The notes beneath the pieces are model-generated. The model saw only the letters and a program-made list of their open reading frames with translations, did no database searches and was not told the origin of the DNA. The translations under genes and the position numbers were made by a program. From Chloroflexota bacterium (GTDB lineage Bacteria > Chloroflexota > Anaerolineae > Aggregatilineales > Phototrophicaceae), in contig WTGC01000009.1 of NCBI GenBank assembly GCA_011523705.1, positions 1-63,920 on the forward strand: a DNA stretch of 63,920 nt, written 5' to 3'. Below, one piece after another: positions 8,679 through 17,981 of the stretch (position 1 is the first letter of the stretch; each line of letters starts with the position of its first letter).

Positions 8679-9514
8679 ACCGCTTACGCTCAGGCCGCAC
8701 GGAAACAACGGCGTTCAATCACGTCATCCTCTTCTTGCTGGCGGTTTTCGCGCTCGGTCCGGTGCTTGTCCTCTTTCTGAATTCGGTTAAGACCAGCGAG
8801 CAGATCGCGCAGAATCCTTTTTCCATCCCAGCAGAGCCACGCTGGGACAATTACACGGTGGCTTACGAGCGCGGCAATTACGCCAACACGGTCAAGAACA
8901 GCGCCATCCTGACGGGGGGCACGGTCATCGGCGTGTTGCTCGTCGGTGGCATGGGCGGTTATGCGCTGGCGCATTTGGAGATACGCGGCGCCAACGCGAT
9001 CGCCTTTTATTTCCTGGTCGGCACGGCGATTCCGATCCAGCTATATGTGGTGCCGCTCTTCTTTATATGGAAAACCTTCGGCCTGTTGAATACGCATCTC
9101 GGCCTCATCATCATTTATTGCGCGACCTCATCGCCCTTCGCCACCTACCTCATCCGCTCGTATATGGTGGCGCTGCCGAAAGAGTTCATCGAGGCGGCCA
9201 AAATCGACGGCGCCAGCAAATTCCAGGTCATGACGCAAGTGATCTTGCCACTGTCCTGGCCCGGCTTTCTCACGACCGGGTTGATCGTCGGCTTGGGCGT
9301 CTGGAACGAGTTCTTGATCGCGGTCACCTTCATGCATCAGCCCGAACTCAAACCGGTGGCGACCAGTCTGCGCGCTTTTCAGGAGCGCTTCACGCGCGAT
9401 TGGGGCTTGACCAACGCCGCCTCGGTCATCATGCTGCTGCCCGTGCTGGTCTTGTTCCTGCTGATGCAGCGGCGTTTCATCGAAGGCTTGACGCAGGGCG
9501 GCATGAAAATGTAG
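8675..9514 (+). CDS. CUT1 ABC importer, permease (MalG type, importer 1)
   Basis: A 279-residue permease. An upstream extension of the frame exists, but the ATG at 8675 overlaps the previous stop in an ATGA motif and gives a normal MalG-type N-terminus with the first membrane segment at about 14-35. The EAA loop is EAAKIDGASKFQ followed by VILPLSWP. The C-terminus (RRFIEGLTQGGMKM) is typical of this subfamily, where the last residues contact the ATPase. No ATPase gene is nearby, so a shared MsmK/MsiK-like ATPase elsewhere is assumed. Confidence 0.9.
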   Translation: MNRLRSGRTETTAFNHVILFLLAVFALGPVLVLFLNSVKTSEQIAQNPFSIPAEPRWDNYTVAYERGNYANTVKNSAILTGGTVIGVLLVGGMGGYALAHLEIRGANAIAFYFLVGTAIPIQLYVVPLFFIWKTFGLLNTHLGLIIIYCATSSPFATYLIRSYMVALPKEFIEAAKIDGASKFQVMTQVILPLSWPGFLTTGLIVGLGVWNEFLIAVTFMHQPELKPVATSLRAFQERFTRDWGLTNAASVIMLLPVLVLFLLMQRRFIEGLTQGGMKM

Positions 9515-9540
9515 CGCTCACACGATAATAGGAGGTTGTT

Positions 9541-10398
9541 GTGGAATCGACAGTTTCACCCGAGCGGTTGGCCGAACAGCTGCGTGAAGATGGCTTCTGC
9601 GTCATTCCCGATGTGGCCGACGAAGCCCTGCTGAACAAAACGCGCGCTTGTGTTGAGAAGGCGCTGGCTGAATATGACCAGGAACATCGTGACAACACCA
9701 AAGCGCCTGGCAGCTTAATCGACTCTAACTTTTACCCCGAGCTTGCCGACCTGATCGGCAATAGGCGCGCGCTTGAGGCGCTTTCGCAGATGGGCTTGCG
9801 GGATATCAAATTCTGGAAAGCGGTCATCATCAGCAAACCGCCCGGCGGACCGCGCTTGTATTGGCATCAGGATTGCATCATGTGGGGGGACGCGCGCGCC
9901 TACAGCGACCAGGCGCCGATGATCTTCCTGATGTATTATCTCGAAGACACGCGGCGCGAGAACGGCTGCTTGCGTCTACTGGCTGGCAGCCACCAATATC
10001 GTCATGTTCTTCACGACATGGGCGAGGCGCATACCAAAGATATCAACCGCATGGACAACCCCGATGACCCGCGATTCAAAGACTATCCCAACGAAGTGGA
10101 TGTGCCGATCAAGGCGGGCGATCTGGTCGTCGGCGATGCGCGCATGTTTCACGCCACGCACGAAAACGCGTCGGATGAGCAGCGCACGGTTATCACCATC
10201 TGGTTCCATCCCTTCTTCTCCGACTTGCAGGAGGACACGCAGAGCTGGATCCACGAGGCGTTCCACCGGCAGCACGAGACCTGGCCCGCCGACGCGCGCG
10301 AGAAGATCGCGACGCTGATTCCCGATTACCAAGGCGATGTCGAACCGATGGACCTAACCCGTTCCCCGGATGAACGCTTGCAATGGCCCGCCGGTTAG
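9541..10398 (+). CDS. Phytanoyl-CoA dioxygenase (PhyH) family protein
   Basis: A 285-residue PhyH oxygenase starting at GTG after a strong AGGAGG motif. Iron ligands His109 and Asp111 are in YWHQDCIM; the distal His lies in MFHATHENASDEQR and the arginine of that segment is placed for 2-oxoglutarate. ENGCLRLLAGSHQ is the family signature. It follows importer 1 after 26 bp and precedes another PhyH gene, so it is probably in the same transcript and may hydroxylate the imported compound or a derivative (inference). Soluble and cytoplasmic. Confidence 0.85.
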   Translation: MESTVSPERLAEQLREDGFCVIPDVADEALLNKTRACVEKALAEYDQEHRDNTKAPGSLIDSNFYPELADLIGNRRALEALSQMGLRDIKFWKAVIISKPPGGPRLYWHQDCIMWGDARAYSDQAPMIFLMYYLEDTRRENGCLRLLAGSHQYRHVLHDMGEAHTKDINRMDNPDDPRFKDYPNEVDVPIKAGDLVVGDARMFHATHENASDEQRTVITIWFHPFFSDLQEDTQSWIHEAFHRQHETWPADAREKIATLIPDYQGDVEPMDLTRSPDERLQWPAG

Positions 10399-10420
10399 CG
10401 ATGTATTAGCAGGCAGTCAG

Positions 10421-11290
10421 ATGAGCCAACTGACACCGGTGAACGAAGACATCGGCCTGACCGAAGAGCAAATTCAATCGTACTGGGTCGATGGATTCCT
10501 GGTGATAGACGACGTCTTTCCCGCTGAAGATATCGAATTGCTGCGCGAGGCGGCCGCCACACCGGAGGTCCTGCGCGATTGGCGCAAACAAGATGTCGAT
10601 ACGCGGACAGTCCATTTGCTGGAGATTACAGTCAAGCATCCGCTGATGATGGAGTTGGCGCGCAGCCCACGCATTCTCCAGCACATCACGCCGCTCATCG
10701 GACCGGACATACAGCTTCAGCATTCCAAGTTGGCGACCAAACCGGCGACGAAGGGGGCGGGCGACTTTGCCTGGCACCAGGACTTCGCCTACTTCCCCCA
10801 TACCAACAGCGATCTGCTGGCGGTGATGGTGATGCTCGATGATGCGACGCCGGAGAACGGCTGCATGCGGATGGTGCGCGGCAGCCACAAGTTGGGCTTG
10901 CTTGACCACGATGAAGACGGCTTGTTTCACGGCAACTGCCAGGAAAGCTACCTCTGGAAAGATGGCGCGCGCGTGGCGAATATCACGCCGAAGACGGGCG
11001 GCATCAGCATCCACCACGCGTTGACTTTGCACGGCTCGCCGGCCAATATCAGCGGCAGACCGCGGCGCGGCGTCGTCTTCCAATACCGCGCCGATGACGC
11101 CTATCAATTGGCGCAGAGCCTCTGGGCTGACACCGGCTTGCTGATGTGCGGTCAACGGCGCGAGCGCGCTCGCTGTGACGCGGGCGTTCTGCGTTTGCCC
11201 AAGTCGCATTTTTTTCCCGGCTACCCCTTCGGAGACGCCTGGAATCAGGATGGCGAGTTGGCGTGCAATCGGGATTATTTTGCGGATTAA
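10421..11290 (+). CDS. Phytanoyl-CoA dioxygenase (PhyH) family protein
   Basis: A 289-residue PhyH oxygenase. His119 and Asp121 in WHQDFAYF are the first two iron ligands; HHALTLHGSPANIS with a following RPRRG contains the distal His and the 2-oxoglutarate arginine. The start at 10421 (ATG) is chosen because the frame upstream runs back into the preceding PhyH gene. The ribosome-binding site is weak (AGGCAG). It is the fifth PhyH gene in 11 kb and only distantly similar to its neighbour, so this is a diversified set and not a fresh duplication. Confidence 0.85.
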   Translation: MSQLTPVNEDIGLTEEQIQSYWVDGFLVIDDVFPAEDIELLREAAATPEVLRDWRKQDVDTRTVHLLEITVKHPLMMELARSPRILQHITPLIGPDIQLQHSKLATKPATKGAGDFAWHQDFAYFPHTNSDLLAVMVMLDDATPENGCMRMVRGSHKLGLLDHDEDGLFHGNCQESYLWKDGARVANITPKTGGISIHHALTLHGSPANISGRPRRGVVFQYRADDAYQLAQSLWADTGLLMCGQRRERARCDAGVLRLPKSHFFPGYPFGDAWNQDGELACNRDYFAD

Positions 11291-11513
11291 GCGAGATTGC
11301 GCTATTATTCTCTAGGTTATTTTGCGGCCCTACTTATTCTGTTGTTGCAGTACCCAAACCATGTTATGTTTACGGTTGACGCAAGTCCGCCTAAGCTAGC
11401 ATCATTGAGGCGCGTTTTTTTGCTTGGTTTGCCGCAAGCATGAGGGAGGTGACGACTGAATTATACGCATCGGAAATACCTCGCTGGAGTATAGGCTTGT
11501 TATAGGAGGAAAC

Positions 11514-12944
11514 ATGAGCGCAGATAAGAAAATGAGTCGCCGTGATCTGCTGAAACTGGCAGGGGCTGGCAGCGCCGGCTTGGTGATGAGCGGTTTGCCG
11601 GTCCGCGTGATCGCGCAGGATATGGTGACGATCAAAGTGCAGACGGCTGGTCTCGGCGACAATTCGCTGCAGCCGGTGGCCGATATTCAAATGGCGCGCA
11701 ACCCCAACGTGAATGTCGAGTGGGTCGTGCTGACCGGTATCGACCACGAAGAGGTCGCCGCCAAGATTCTGGCGCTGGTCGCCGCGGGTGAATCGATCGA
11801 TGTCGGTTATGCCGCGACCGAGGCTTGCCAACTGTTCGCCGGTCAAGGCTTGGCCGCGCCGCTTGATGACCGCATCACCGGCGATCCCGATCAGGACTTC
11901 TGGACCGATTTCTTCTCCGATGTCCACCCCTCGCTGGTCGAGGCGATGATGTACGAGGGCAGCTTGTACGAGCCGCCGCGCGACTTCAACGCCGCCAACA
12001 TGTACTTCAACACCAATGTACTCGCCGACAACGGTTTCGATGTTCCGGGTCCCGATTGGACCAAGGACGACTTCCTCGAGATCGCCCGCGGCACGACCAA
12101 GAAGAACGACGCCGGCACGACCGACATCTTCGGTTATGGCTGGACGAACCGCCTCTGGGGCAGTTGGATGCCCTGGATCTTTGTCGCCGGCGGCAACCTC
12201 TACACTGAGGAACGCGCGCCCGGTGGCGAGTGGGTCTGGGACGGCTACTATGAGGGCGATATGGCGGCCGAGGGACGCGGCGGCGGTCTGCGCTGGCAAA
12301 CGCCAATCGCCAATTCGCCCGAGGTTGTCGAAGCGTTGCAACTGGTGGTTGACCTTTGGAAAGAAGGCGTCACGCCCGATATCGGCATGGGCACGGGCCA
12401 GACGCTCACCGGCTTCTATGCCACGGGCAAGCTTACGATGACGCCGGCCGGCGGATTCTGGGCTGGCCGCCTGGCCAACGAGGGCATGGAGAAGGGCGAC
12501 TTTGATGTTCAGCTCTGGCCCGCCTGGCGCAACCAGAAACATCAGTTCGGCACCGGCGGCCACTGGCTGAGCAATACCTCCAACGCGCCCGACGAAGCCT
12601 GGGAGTTTATGAAGATCGAAGTCAGCCACGAAGGCTTCCAAAGCAGCATCTTCTTCAATCCGGTGATCATCACGACGCCGGCGCGCCGCTCCTACAGCCA
12701 GAAGGACGCCTACGAGACGACGGGACCGGCCAACAGCGATGTCTTCTATGATACGCTGGATGAGCATCCGTCGACAGCGCCGATCCCGGCGCCGCCCTGG
12801 TCGAACCCGATGACCACCATCTTCACGACCTATACCGGCTTTGCGACCTCCGGCGAGATGGAACCGCAGCAAGCGCTTGATGAAATGCAAGCCGAGCTGG
12901 AATCGCTGACCAATCGTGAAGGCCGCAAGTATTACCAAGAGTAA
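11514..12944 (+). CDS. CUT1 ABC importer, Tat-exported sugar-binding protein (importer 2)
   Basis: A 476-residue family-1 solute-binding protein. The N-terminus carries a twin-arginine signal (SRRDLLKLAGAG, then a hydrophobic stretch and cleavage near VRVIAQD), so it should be exported folded through Tat. This is unlike the Sec signals of the other three binding proteins here. No lipobox. The mature part has the usual family segments (KLTMTPAGGFWAGRLA, WGSWMPWIFVAGGN). A strong AGGAGG motif precedes the ATG. It opens a co-directional run of eight genes ending at 20569; the 223 bp upstream are AT-richer and probably hold the promoter, although I cannot name -35/-10 boxes with confidence. Confidence 0.87.
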   Translation: MSADKKMSRRDLLKLAGAGSAGLVMSGLPVRVIAQDMVTIKVQTAGLGDNSLQPVADIQMARNPNVNVEWVVLTGIDHEEVAAKILALVAAGESIDVGYAATEACQLFAGQGLAAPLDDRITGDPDQDFWTDFFSDVHPSLVEAMMYEGSLYEPPRDFNAANMYFNTNVLADNGFDVPGPDWTKDDFLEIARGTTKKNDAGTTDIFGYGWTNRLWGSWMPWIFVAGGNLYTEERAPGGEWVWDGYYEGDMAAEGRGGGLRWQTPIANSPEVVEALQLVVDLWKEGVTPDIGMGTGQTLTGFYATGKLTMTPAGGFWAGRLANEGMEKGDFDVQLWPAWRNQKHQFGTGGHWLSNTSNAPDEAWEFMKIEVSHEGFQSSIFFNPVIITTPARRSYSQKDAYETTGPANSDVFYDTLDEHPSTAPIPAPPWSNPMTTIFTTYTGFATSGEMEPQQALDEMQAELESLTNREGRKYYQE

Positions 12945-12960
12945 GCAAGCAGTAGCGAGA

Positions 12961-12991
12961 CTAGAGCCGGTATAAATTGTGCTGGCTCTAG
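12961..12991 (+). promoter_or_regulatory. Intergenic hairpin between binding protein and permease (importer 2)
   Basis: Perfect 8-bp arms CTAGAGCC and GGCTCTAG enclose a 15-base loop. There is no T-tract, so it is not a clear intrinsic terminator. It sits in the 72-bp gap after the binding-protein gene, the place where E. coli malE-malF carries REP hairpins that protect the upstream mRNA; a similar role is inferred. Confidence 0.6.
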
Positions 12992-13016
12992 CCGTGTATC
13001 GTTCTGAGGCCTGCGT

Positions 13017-13967
13017 ATGACATCTCCTGGCACAAGAGCCGAGGTCGGCGGTGGACCTTGGCATTGGTTGATGCAAGACACGATGGACGGCCTGCGGCGG
13101 CGGCGCGCGCTGCTCGGTTACCTGTTCTTATTGCCTACTTTGCTAGGCATTTTTGTCTTTACCGCTGGGCCCGTTTTTGTCTCTTTCGGGCTCAGTTTGT
13201 TTCAGTGGAATATCTTCAAGCCGCCCGACTTTATCGGCTTGGAAAACTTCGAGCGGCTGCTTGAAGACCGCCGCGTCATCATTGGGCTGGTCAATACGCT
13301 CAAGTTTACGGTGTTGGCGGTTACCAGCCAGGTGACCATCGGTTTGATCCTGGCGCTCGCCGTGCATCGCATCAACCGGATATGGCTGCGCTATTATTTT
13401 CGCACGGCGTTTTTCTTGCCGCTGCTAATGTCCGGCGCGTCGGTGGCAGTCTTCATGGGCTATATCTTTCACAAGGAGTTCGGTCCGCTGAATTATTATT
13501 TGACGCTGCTGGGCATACCGCAGATACCCTGGCTGACGTCATCGGACCTGGTGATGATATCCATCGCGATTATCTCCGCCTGGCGCAATATGGGCTTCAC
13601 CTTCTTGATTTTCCTGGGCGGGCTTTCCAATCTCTCGCAGGAGGTGCTGGACGCGGCTGATGTTGATGGCGCGCAGGGCTTTCGGCGCTTGTGGTCGGTG
13701 ACGATTCCGCTGCTGAGCCCGCAGATTCTATTTGCGACCGTCACCGGCGTGATTGGCGCGCTGCAAGTTTTCGACGAGCCCTACATCATGACGCGGGGAG
13801 GACCGGGCAATGCCAGCCGGACCCTGGTCATGGTGATGTATGAACACGCTTTCAAACACATCGAGTTCGGTTACGGCTCGGCCATCGCGATAGTCGTCTT
13901 TTTGATGATTCTGGTCATGGCGATTGTGCAGATGTGGCTCTGGCGCAACCGGGTCTTCTACCAGTAG
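13017..13967 (+). CDS. CUT1 ABC importer, permease (MalF type, importer 2)
   Basis: A 316-residue permease with six hydrophobic segments; the first begins near residue 33 after a basic stretch (LRRRRALLGY). The EAA loop is DAADVDGAQGFRRLWSVTIP. A conserved periplasmic segment IMTRGGPGNASRT is typical of MalF-type permeases. It works with the following permease and the Tat-exported binding protein. The first 20 residues are poorly conserved in character and the exact start is less certain than the rest. Confidence 0.88.
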   Translation: MTSPGTRAEVGGGPWHWLMQDTMDGLRRRRALLGYLFLLPTLLGIFVFTAGPVFVSFGLSLFQWNIFKPPDFIGLENFERLLEDRRVIIGLVNTLKFTVLAVTSQVTIGLILALAVHRINRIWLRYYFRTAFFLPLLMSGASVAVFMGYIFHKEFGPLNYYLTLLGIPQIPWLTSSDLVMISIAIISAWRNMGFTFLIFLGGLSNLSQEVLDAADVDGAQGFRRLWSVTIPLLSPQILFATVTGVIGALQVFDEPYIMTRGGPGNASRTLVMVMYEHAFKHIEFGYGSAIAIVVFLMILVMAIVQMWLWRNRVFYQ

Positions 13968-13987
13968 GCGGTCGTGGGAGCGGATAG

Positions 13988-14872
13988 ATGTCTACCAACG
14001 TGACGCGAATGCCCGGGGATATATCGGCCGCCGAGCACCGCAAGCAGGTGTTCTCTCATCAGTTGAGCCGCTGGATTCCGCTGATGGTTCTCGCCATTAT
14101 GAGCGGCGTCGTGCTGGCGCCGATCATGTGGACGATTTCGACATCGTTGCGGACCGGCGTGGACTCCTTCACCGTGCCGCCAAAATGGCTGCCGACAGAT
14201 TTCGCCTGGGAAAATTACGCCCAGGTCTTCGAGACCGTGCCTTTCGCGCGCCAAATTCTCAATAGCACGATCATCACCTGGGGCACAGTGCTGGGTCAAC
14301 TCATCACCGCGTCGCTGGCTGGCTACGCTTTTGCCCGTCTGGAATTCAAGGGGCGCGACTTGCTCTTCTGGGTCGTGCTGGCGACGATGATGATTCCGAT
14401 TCAGGCGACAGTCATACCTGTTTTCATTCTCGTTCGCAGTCTAGGCTTGTTTGACACGGTCTGGTCGCTGATTCTGCCGGCGACGCCGACAGCATTCGGC
14501 GCTTTCTTGCTGCGCCAGTATTATCTGACCATACCCATTGAGCTGGAAGAATCAGCGCTGATAGACGGCGCCAATCAGTGGCAGCTTTTCTATCGTGTCT
14601 ATCTACCTCTGGTCAAGCCGGGTTTGGCTGTATTGGCAATACTGAGCTTCAATTTTCACTGGAACGAATTCTTCCGCCCGCTGATTTTCCTGCAGCACGA
14701 GAATTACCCGATCACGATCGGCATCTTTCAATTGCAGGGCTATATGATGACTGGAAGCATTTCCGTCGTGCTGGCGGGCGTTGTCGTTTCCCTGGTGCCT
14801 GTCATCATCATCTTTCTTTTCGGTCAGCGCTATTTAATTGAAGGCATCATGCGCGGCGCGATCAAGGGCTAA
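13988..14872 (+). CDS. CUT1 ABC importer, permease (MalG type, importer 2)
   Basis: A 294-residue permease; EESALIDGANQWQLFYRVYLP is split by the EAA glycine as expected, and the C-terminus RYLIEGIMRGAIKG is typical for MalG-like subunits. The gene begins 20 bp after the previous stop. With its partner it forms the importer whose downstream enzymes are GH32-like, suggesting that the imported solute is processed further inside the cell (inference). No ATPase gene adjoins. Confidence 0.88.
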   Translation: MSTNVTRMPGDISAAEHRKQVFSHQLSRWIPLMVLAIMSGVVLAPIMWTISTSLRTGVDSFTVPPKWLPTDFAWENYAQVFETVPFARQILNSTIITWGTVLGQLITASLAGYAFARLEFKGRDLLFWVVLATMMIPIQATVIPVFILVRSLGLFDTVWSLILPATPTAFGAFLLRQYYLTIPIELEESALIDGANQWQLFYRVYLPLVKPGLAVLAILSFNFHWNEFFRPLIFLQHENYPITIGIFQLQGYMMTGSISVVLAGVVVSLVPVIIIFLFGQRYLIEGIMRGAIKG

Positions 14873-14905
14873 CGCAATTGTGCCAACGCAGGATTGTCCG
14901 CGCGA

Positions 14906-16318
14906 ATGAGTGTTTTCTACAGACCTACGGATGGCTTCCTCGGCGATGTCATCCCCTTCTACTGGGATGGCGTTTATCACGCCTTCTATCTGAAAGCGCC
15001 TTTGCCCCCATTGCGCGACGGCGCCCATCATACACCTTACGCCCATCTGGCATCGCGCGATCTCGTGCATTGGGAGGAGTTGCCGCTCGCCATTGAGCCC
15101 GGTCCCCCCGATGCGCCCGACTCGGTCAGTTGCTTCACCGGCGCTGTCATCGAGCGGGATGGAACCTTCTACCTGTTCTACACCGGCTTCATGGGCGAAG
15201 GCGAGCCGCAGACCGTCTGCCTGGCAACGAGCAACGACCTTGTCAATTGGGTCAAAGATCCGCGCAATCCGATTATTGAGGCTGATGAGCGCTGGTACGA
15301 ATCGATCGACTGGCGCGATCCCTTCCCCTTCTGGAATGAGGACGCGGGGGAATACTGGATGCTGCTCGCCGCGCGCGAGAAAGCGGGACCAGATAATCGG
15401 CGCGGCTGCATTGCCTTGATGACATCGCCCGACCTGGAGAACTGGGAAGTCAAACCGCCGTTTTGGGCGCCGCGGCTCTATTACACGCATGAATGTCCGG
15501 ATCTATTTCGCTGGGATGATTATTGGGTGCTGGTCTATTCGACTTTCAGCGAGCGCAACGTCACACATTATCGGCTGAGCAAATCGCTCGCCGGTCCCTG
15601 GCTGGCGCCGGAAAACGATACATTTGACGGGCGCGCCTTTTATGCCGCCAAGACGGCCGGCGACGGCGAGCGGCGTTACGTCTTCGGCTGGAACCCGACA
15701 CGCGAAGACGAACGGGACGAGGGGCTTTGGCAATGGGCGGGGCATCTGGTCGTGCATGAGCTGCGCGAGTTGACGGCGGACGGCTTTGCGCTTAGCGCAC
15801 CGGCGGCGCAGGATGATTTGTTCTCGTGCCGCTGCGATCTGCGTTTCCATGCCGAGATTGGCGACTGGCGGGTGGATCAGGCCGTATTTGCGGCTGAGCC
15901 GGTGGATGGCTTCGCCGCTTGTAGCCTGGGCGAGATGCCCGAGGCGGCGCTGATCGAGGCGCGTATCAGCGCGCAGAAAGGCACGCGGGGCTGCGGCTTG
16001 CTGCTGCGCTGCGATTCCAAGCTGGAGCGCTATTATCAGATTCGCTGGGAGCCGGGACGGCGGCGCCTTGTGATTGACCGCTGGCCCCGGCCCGGCGACC
16101 AGCCCTTCATGCTGGAGCGCGCGCTTCCTGGCTCAAGCGCCGAGCCAATGCAGTTCAGGATTTTCGCCGAGGGAACGGTGCTGGTTGTCTATATCAACGA
16201 TTCCCTGGCCTTGTCTTGCCGTATGTATAATCACCGGCGCGGGCAGTTGGGATTGTTCGTCTCTGAGGGCGGGGCCGCTTTTGACCATGTAACGATGCGC
16301 GCGCTCCCGCCGAATTAG
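14906..16318 (+). CDS. Glycoside hydrolase, GH32-like (clan GH-J)
   Basis: A 470-residue cytoplasmic enzyme with a five-bladed propeller followed by a beta-sandwich. The three catalytic motifs of the clan are visible: a degenerate first motif (FLGDVIPFYWDG, where Asp stands at the nucleophile position of NDPNG), WRDPFPFW (transition-state Asp) and HECPDLF (acid/base Glu). The C-terminal part (about 300-470) matches a GH32-type sandwich. Such enzymes release terminal fructose or act on related beta-fructosides; the degenerate first motif leaves the sugar open. ATG at 14906 is preferred over a TTG four codons earlier because AGGA lies 12 bases before it. Directly downstream of importer 2. Confidence 0.75.
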   Translation: MSVFYRPTDGFLGDVIPFYWDGVYHAFYLKAPLPPLRDGAHHTPYAHLASRDLVHWEELPLAIEPGPPDAPDSVSCFTGAVIERDGTFYLFYTGFMGEGEPQTVCLATSNDLVNWVKDPRNPIIEADERWYESIDWRDPFPFWNEDAGEYWMLLAAREKAGPDNRRGCIALMTSPDLENWEVKPPFWAPRLYYTHECPDLFRWDDYWVLVYSTFSERNVTHYRLSKSLAGPWLAPENDTFDGRAFYAAKTAGDGERRYVFGWNPTREDERDEGLWQWAGHLVVHELRELTADGFALSAPAAQDDLFSCRCDLRFHAEIGDWRVDQAVFAAEPVDGFAACSLGEMPEAALIEARISAQKGTRGCGLLLRCDSKLERYYQIRWEPGRRRLVIDRWPRPGDQPFMLERALPGSSAEPMQFRIFAEGTVLVVYINDSLALSCRMYNHRRGQLGLFVSEGGAAFDHVTMRALPPN

Positions 16319-16322
16319 CCTT

Positions 16323-17975
16323 ATGAGCGAAGAAAGACCTTTTCATTCTCAAAAATCCTACCAGCCCGGCTTGGTGTTCCAGCCCCATGTTCACCGGAAT
16401 ATCGCGGCCGGCATCAACAAACTGGTCGCCGCCATTCGCCCGACTTTGGGTCCCACGCCGCGGACGGTCGCCGTAACCCGGCTTGACGATGCCCGTAAAA
16501 CGCCTGAAGTCCTCGACAGCGGCGGCGGCATCGCGCGCAAAGTGATTGAAATGAGCCAGCGCGACGAAGATATTGGCGCAATGCTGGCGCGCGCATTAAT
16601 CTGCACGCAGCATGAGCGGATGGGCGATGGCAGCGCCACGGCCGCGGTGCTGCTGGGCGCCATTTATCGCGGCGGCGTCCATTACCTGGCGGCCGGCGGC
16701 AATGCGATGCGCTTGCGTCACTATCTTGAGCGCGCCCTGGCGACCGCCCTCGAGGGATTGGATGAATTGACAGCGCCCGTCTCTGGCAAGGACAAACTCG
16801 CTCAAGTCGCGGAGGCGATTTGTCACGATGCGCCACTGGCCAAGCTCTTGGGCGAGATCTTCGACATCATCGGCGCTTATGGCCAGCTTGACGTGCGCAA
16901 GGATCACAGCCGCGTGCTGCGGCGCGAGTATATCGAAGGCATGTTCTGGAACAGCGGCCTCGTCTCCCGCGATATGATCGTGAATCAGAAAGAGTTGCAG
17001 ACGGTCTACGAAGAGCCGGCGATCGTCATTGCCGATTTTCAGATCAGTGACCCGCGGCACATCATGCCGATGCTCGAATTGGCTGTGGACTTAAAGGTTG
17101 AAAAGCTGCTGCTGATCGCGGGCGAGCTCTCCGGCGACGCCATCGCCGGGCTGATGATGGCCAACGGCAAGCTGAAGAATTTCGCGGTGATGGCCGTTCG
17201 CGGACCGGGCATGAACCCGGATGATCGACAGGCGGCGGTGGAAGATTTGGCGGTGGTGACAGGCGGCGTCCCCCTGTTAAAGGTGATGGGCCAGAATTTG
17301 AGAGATATCCGGCGGGAGCACTTCGGGGGCGCGCGGCGCGCATGGGCGAGCCCGCACAACTTCGGCATCATTGGCGGCAAGGGCGATCCCCGACAGCTGC
17401 GGCGGCATGTCAGCAACCTGCAGGCGCAATATGAGCGCGAAGACGACAGCGAGCGCCGCGGACCGATTCAAGCGCGAATCGGAAAACTGATGGGCGGTTC
17501 CGCCACACTATGGATCGGCGGTCTATCGGAGAGCGAGATTGAGGCGCGCAAAGCCACGGCAGAAGCGACGGCGGACGCGATGCGCGCGGCTGTTCGAGAC
17601 GGTGTATTGCCCGGCGGCGGACTGTCCTACCTGACGGCTCGCGGGCGTCTTCAGCCCAAGATGAATGGGGCAAACGACCCGGACGAACGCGCCGCCTATC
17701 ACATACTTTATGAGGCGCTGGCCGAACCGGCGCGGGCGATCTATGAGAATGCCGGCTACGAGCCGGGCGAAGTCTTGGGGCGGATCGCGCAGGCCGGCGA
17801 TCGCCATGGTTTTGACGTGCTTCATGGTCGTCTCCTTGATCAGGCAAGCTTGCTTGATGGCGCCGCTATACAGAAGATGGCGCTAAAAAACGCGGTGCTA
17901 ACGGCGGGCTTGGCGCTGACAATTGATGTGCTGGTGCATCACCGGACGCCGGAAATCGCGCGTGATTTTGGTTAA
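16323..17975 (+). CDS. Divergent GroEL-type chaperonin paralog, probably defective in ATP hydrolysis
   Basis: A 550-residue protein alignable with Cpn60/GroEL from end to end: P-loop region TLGPTPRTV (41-49), Mg-binding GDGSATAAVL (101-110), apical domain (about 200-345), PGGGLSYL (430-437) and C-terminal LLDGAAIQKMALKNA (510-524). By eye, GroEL Asp398 corresponds to Ala415 (16 residues before the GGG in both), and Asp52 aligns with Ser66, with an Asp one residue earlier. Asp87 and Asp495 counterparts remain. The apical groove residues Tyr199, Tyr203 and Phe204 become Leu, Asp and Met. No GGM tail and no groES gene nearby. It lies 4 bp after a GH32 gene and 6 bp before a propeller gene, so it is part of the sugar operon. 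It may be a specialised holdase or scaffold (inference). Confidence 0.85.
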   Translation: MSEERPFHSQKSYQPGLVFQPHVHRNIAAGINKLVAAIRPTLGPTPRTVAVTRLDDARKTPEVLDSGGGIARKVIEMSQRDEDIGAMLARALICTQHERMGDGSATAAVLLGAIYRGGVHYLAAGGNAMRLRHYLERALATALEGLDELTAPVSGKDKLAQVAEAICHDAPLAKLLGEIFDIIGAYGQLDVRKDHSRVLRREYIEGMFWNSGLVSRDMIVNQKELQTVYEEPAIVIADFQISDPRHIMPMLELAVDLKVEKLLLIAGELSGDAIAGLMMANGKLKNFAVMAVRGPGMNPDDRQAAVEDLAVVTGGVPLLKVMGQNLRDIRREHFGGARRAWASPHNFGIIGGKGDPRQLRRHVSNLQAQYEREDDSERRGPIQARIGKLMGGSATLWIGGLSESEIEARKATAEATADAMRAAVRDGVLPGGGLSYLTARGRLQPKMNGANDPDERAAYHILYEALAEPARAIYENAGYEPGEVLGRIAQAGDRHGFDVLHGRLLDQASLLDGAAIQKMALKNAVLTAGLALTIDVLVHHRTPEIARDFG

Positions 17976-17981
17976 GAGCCA

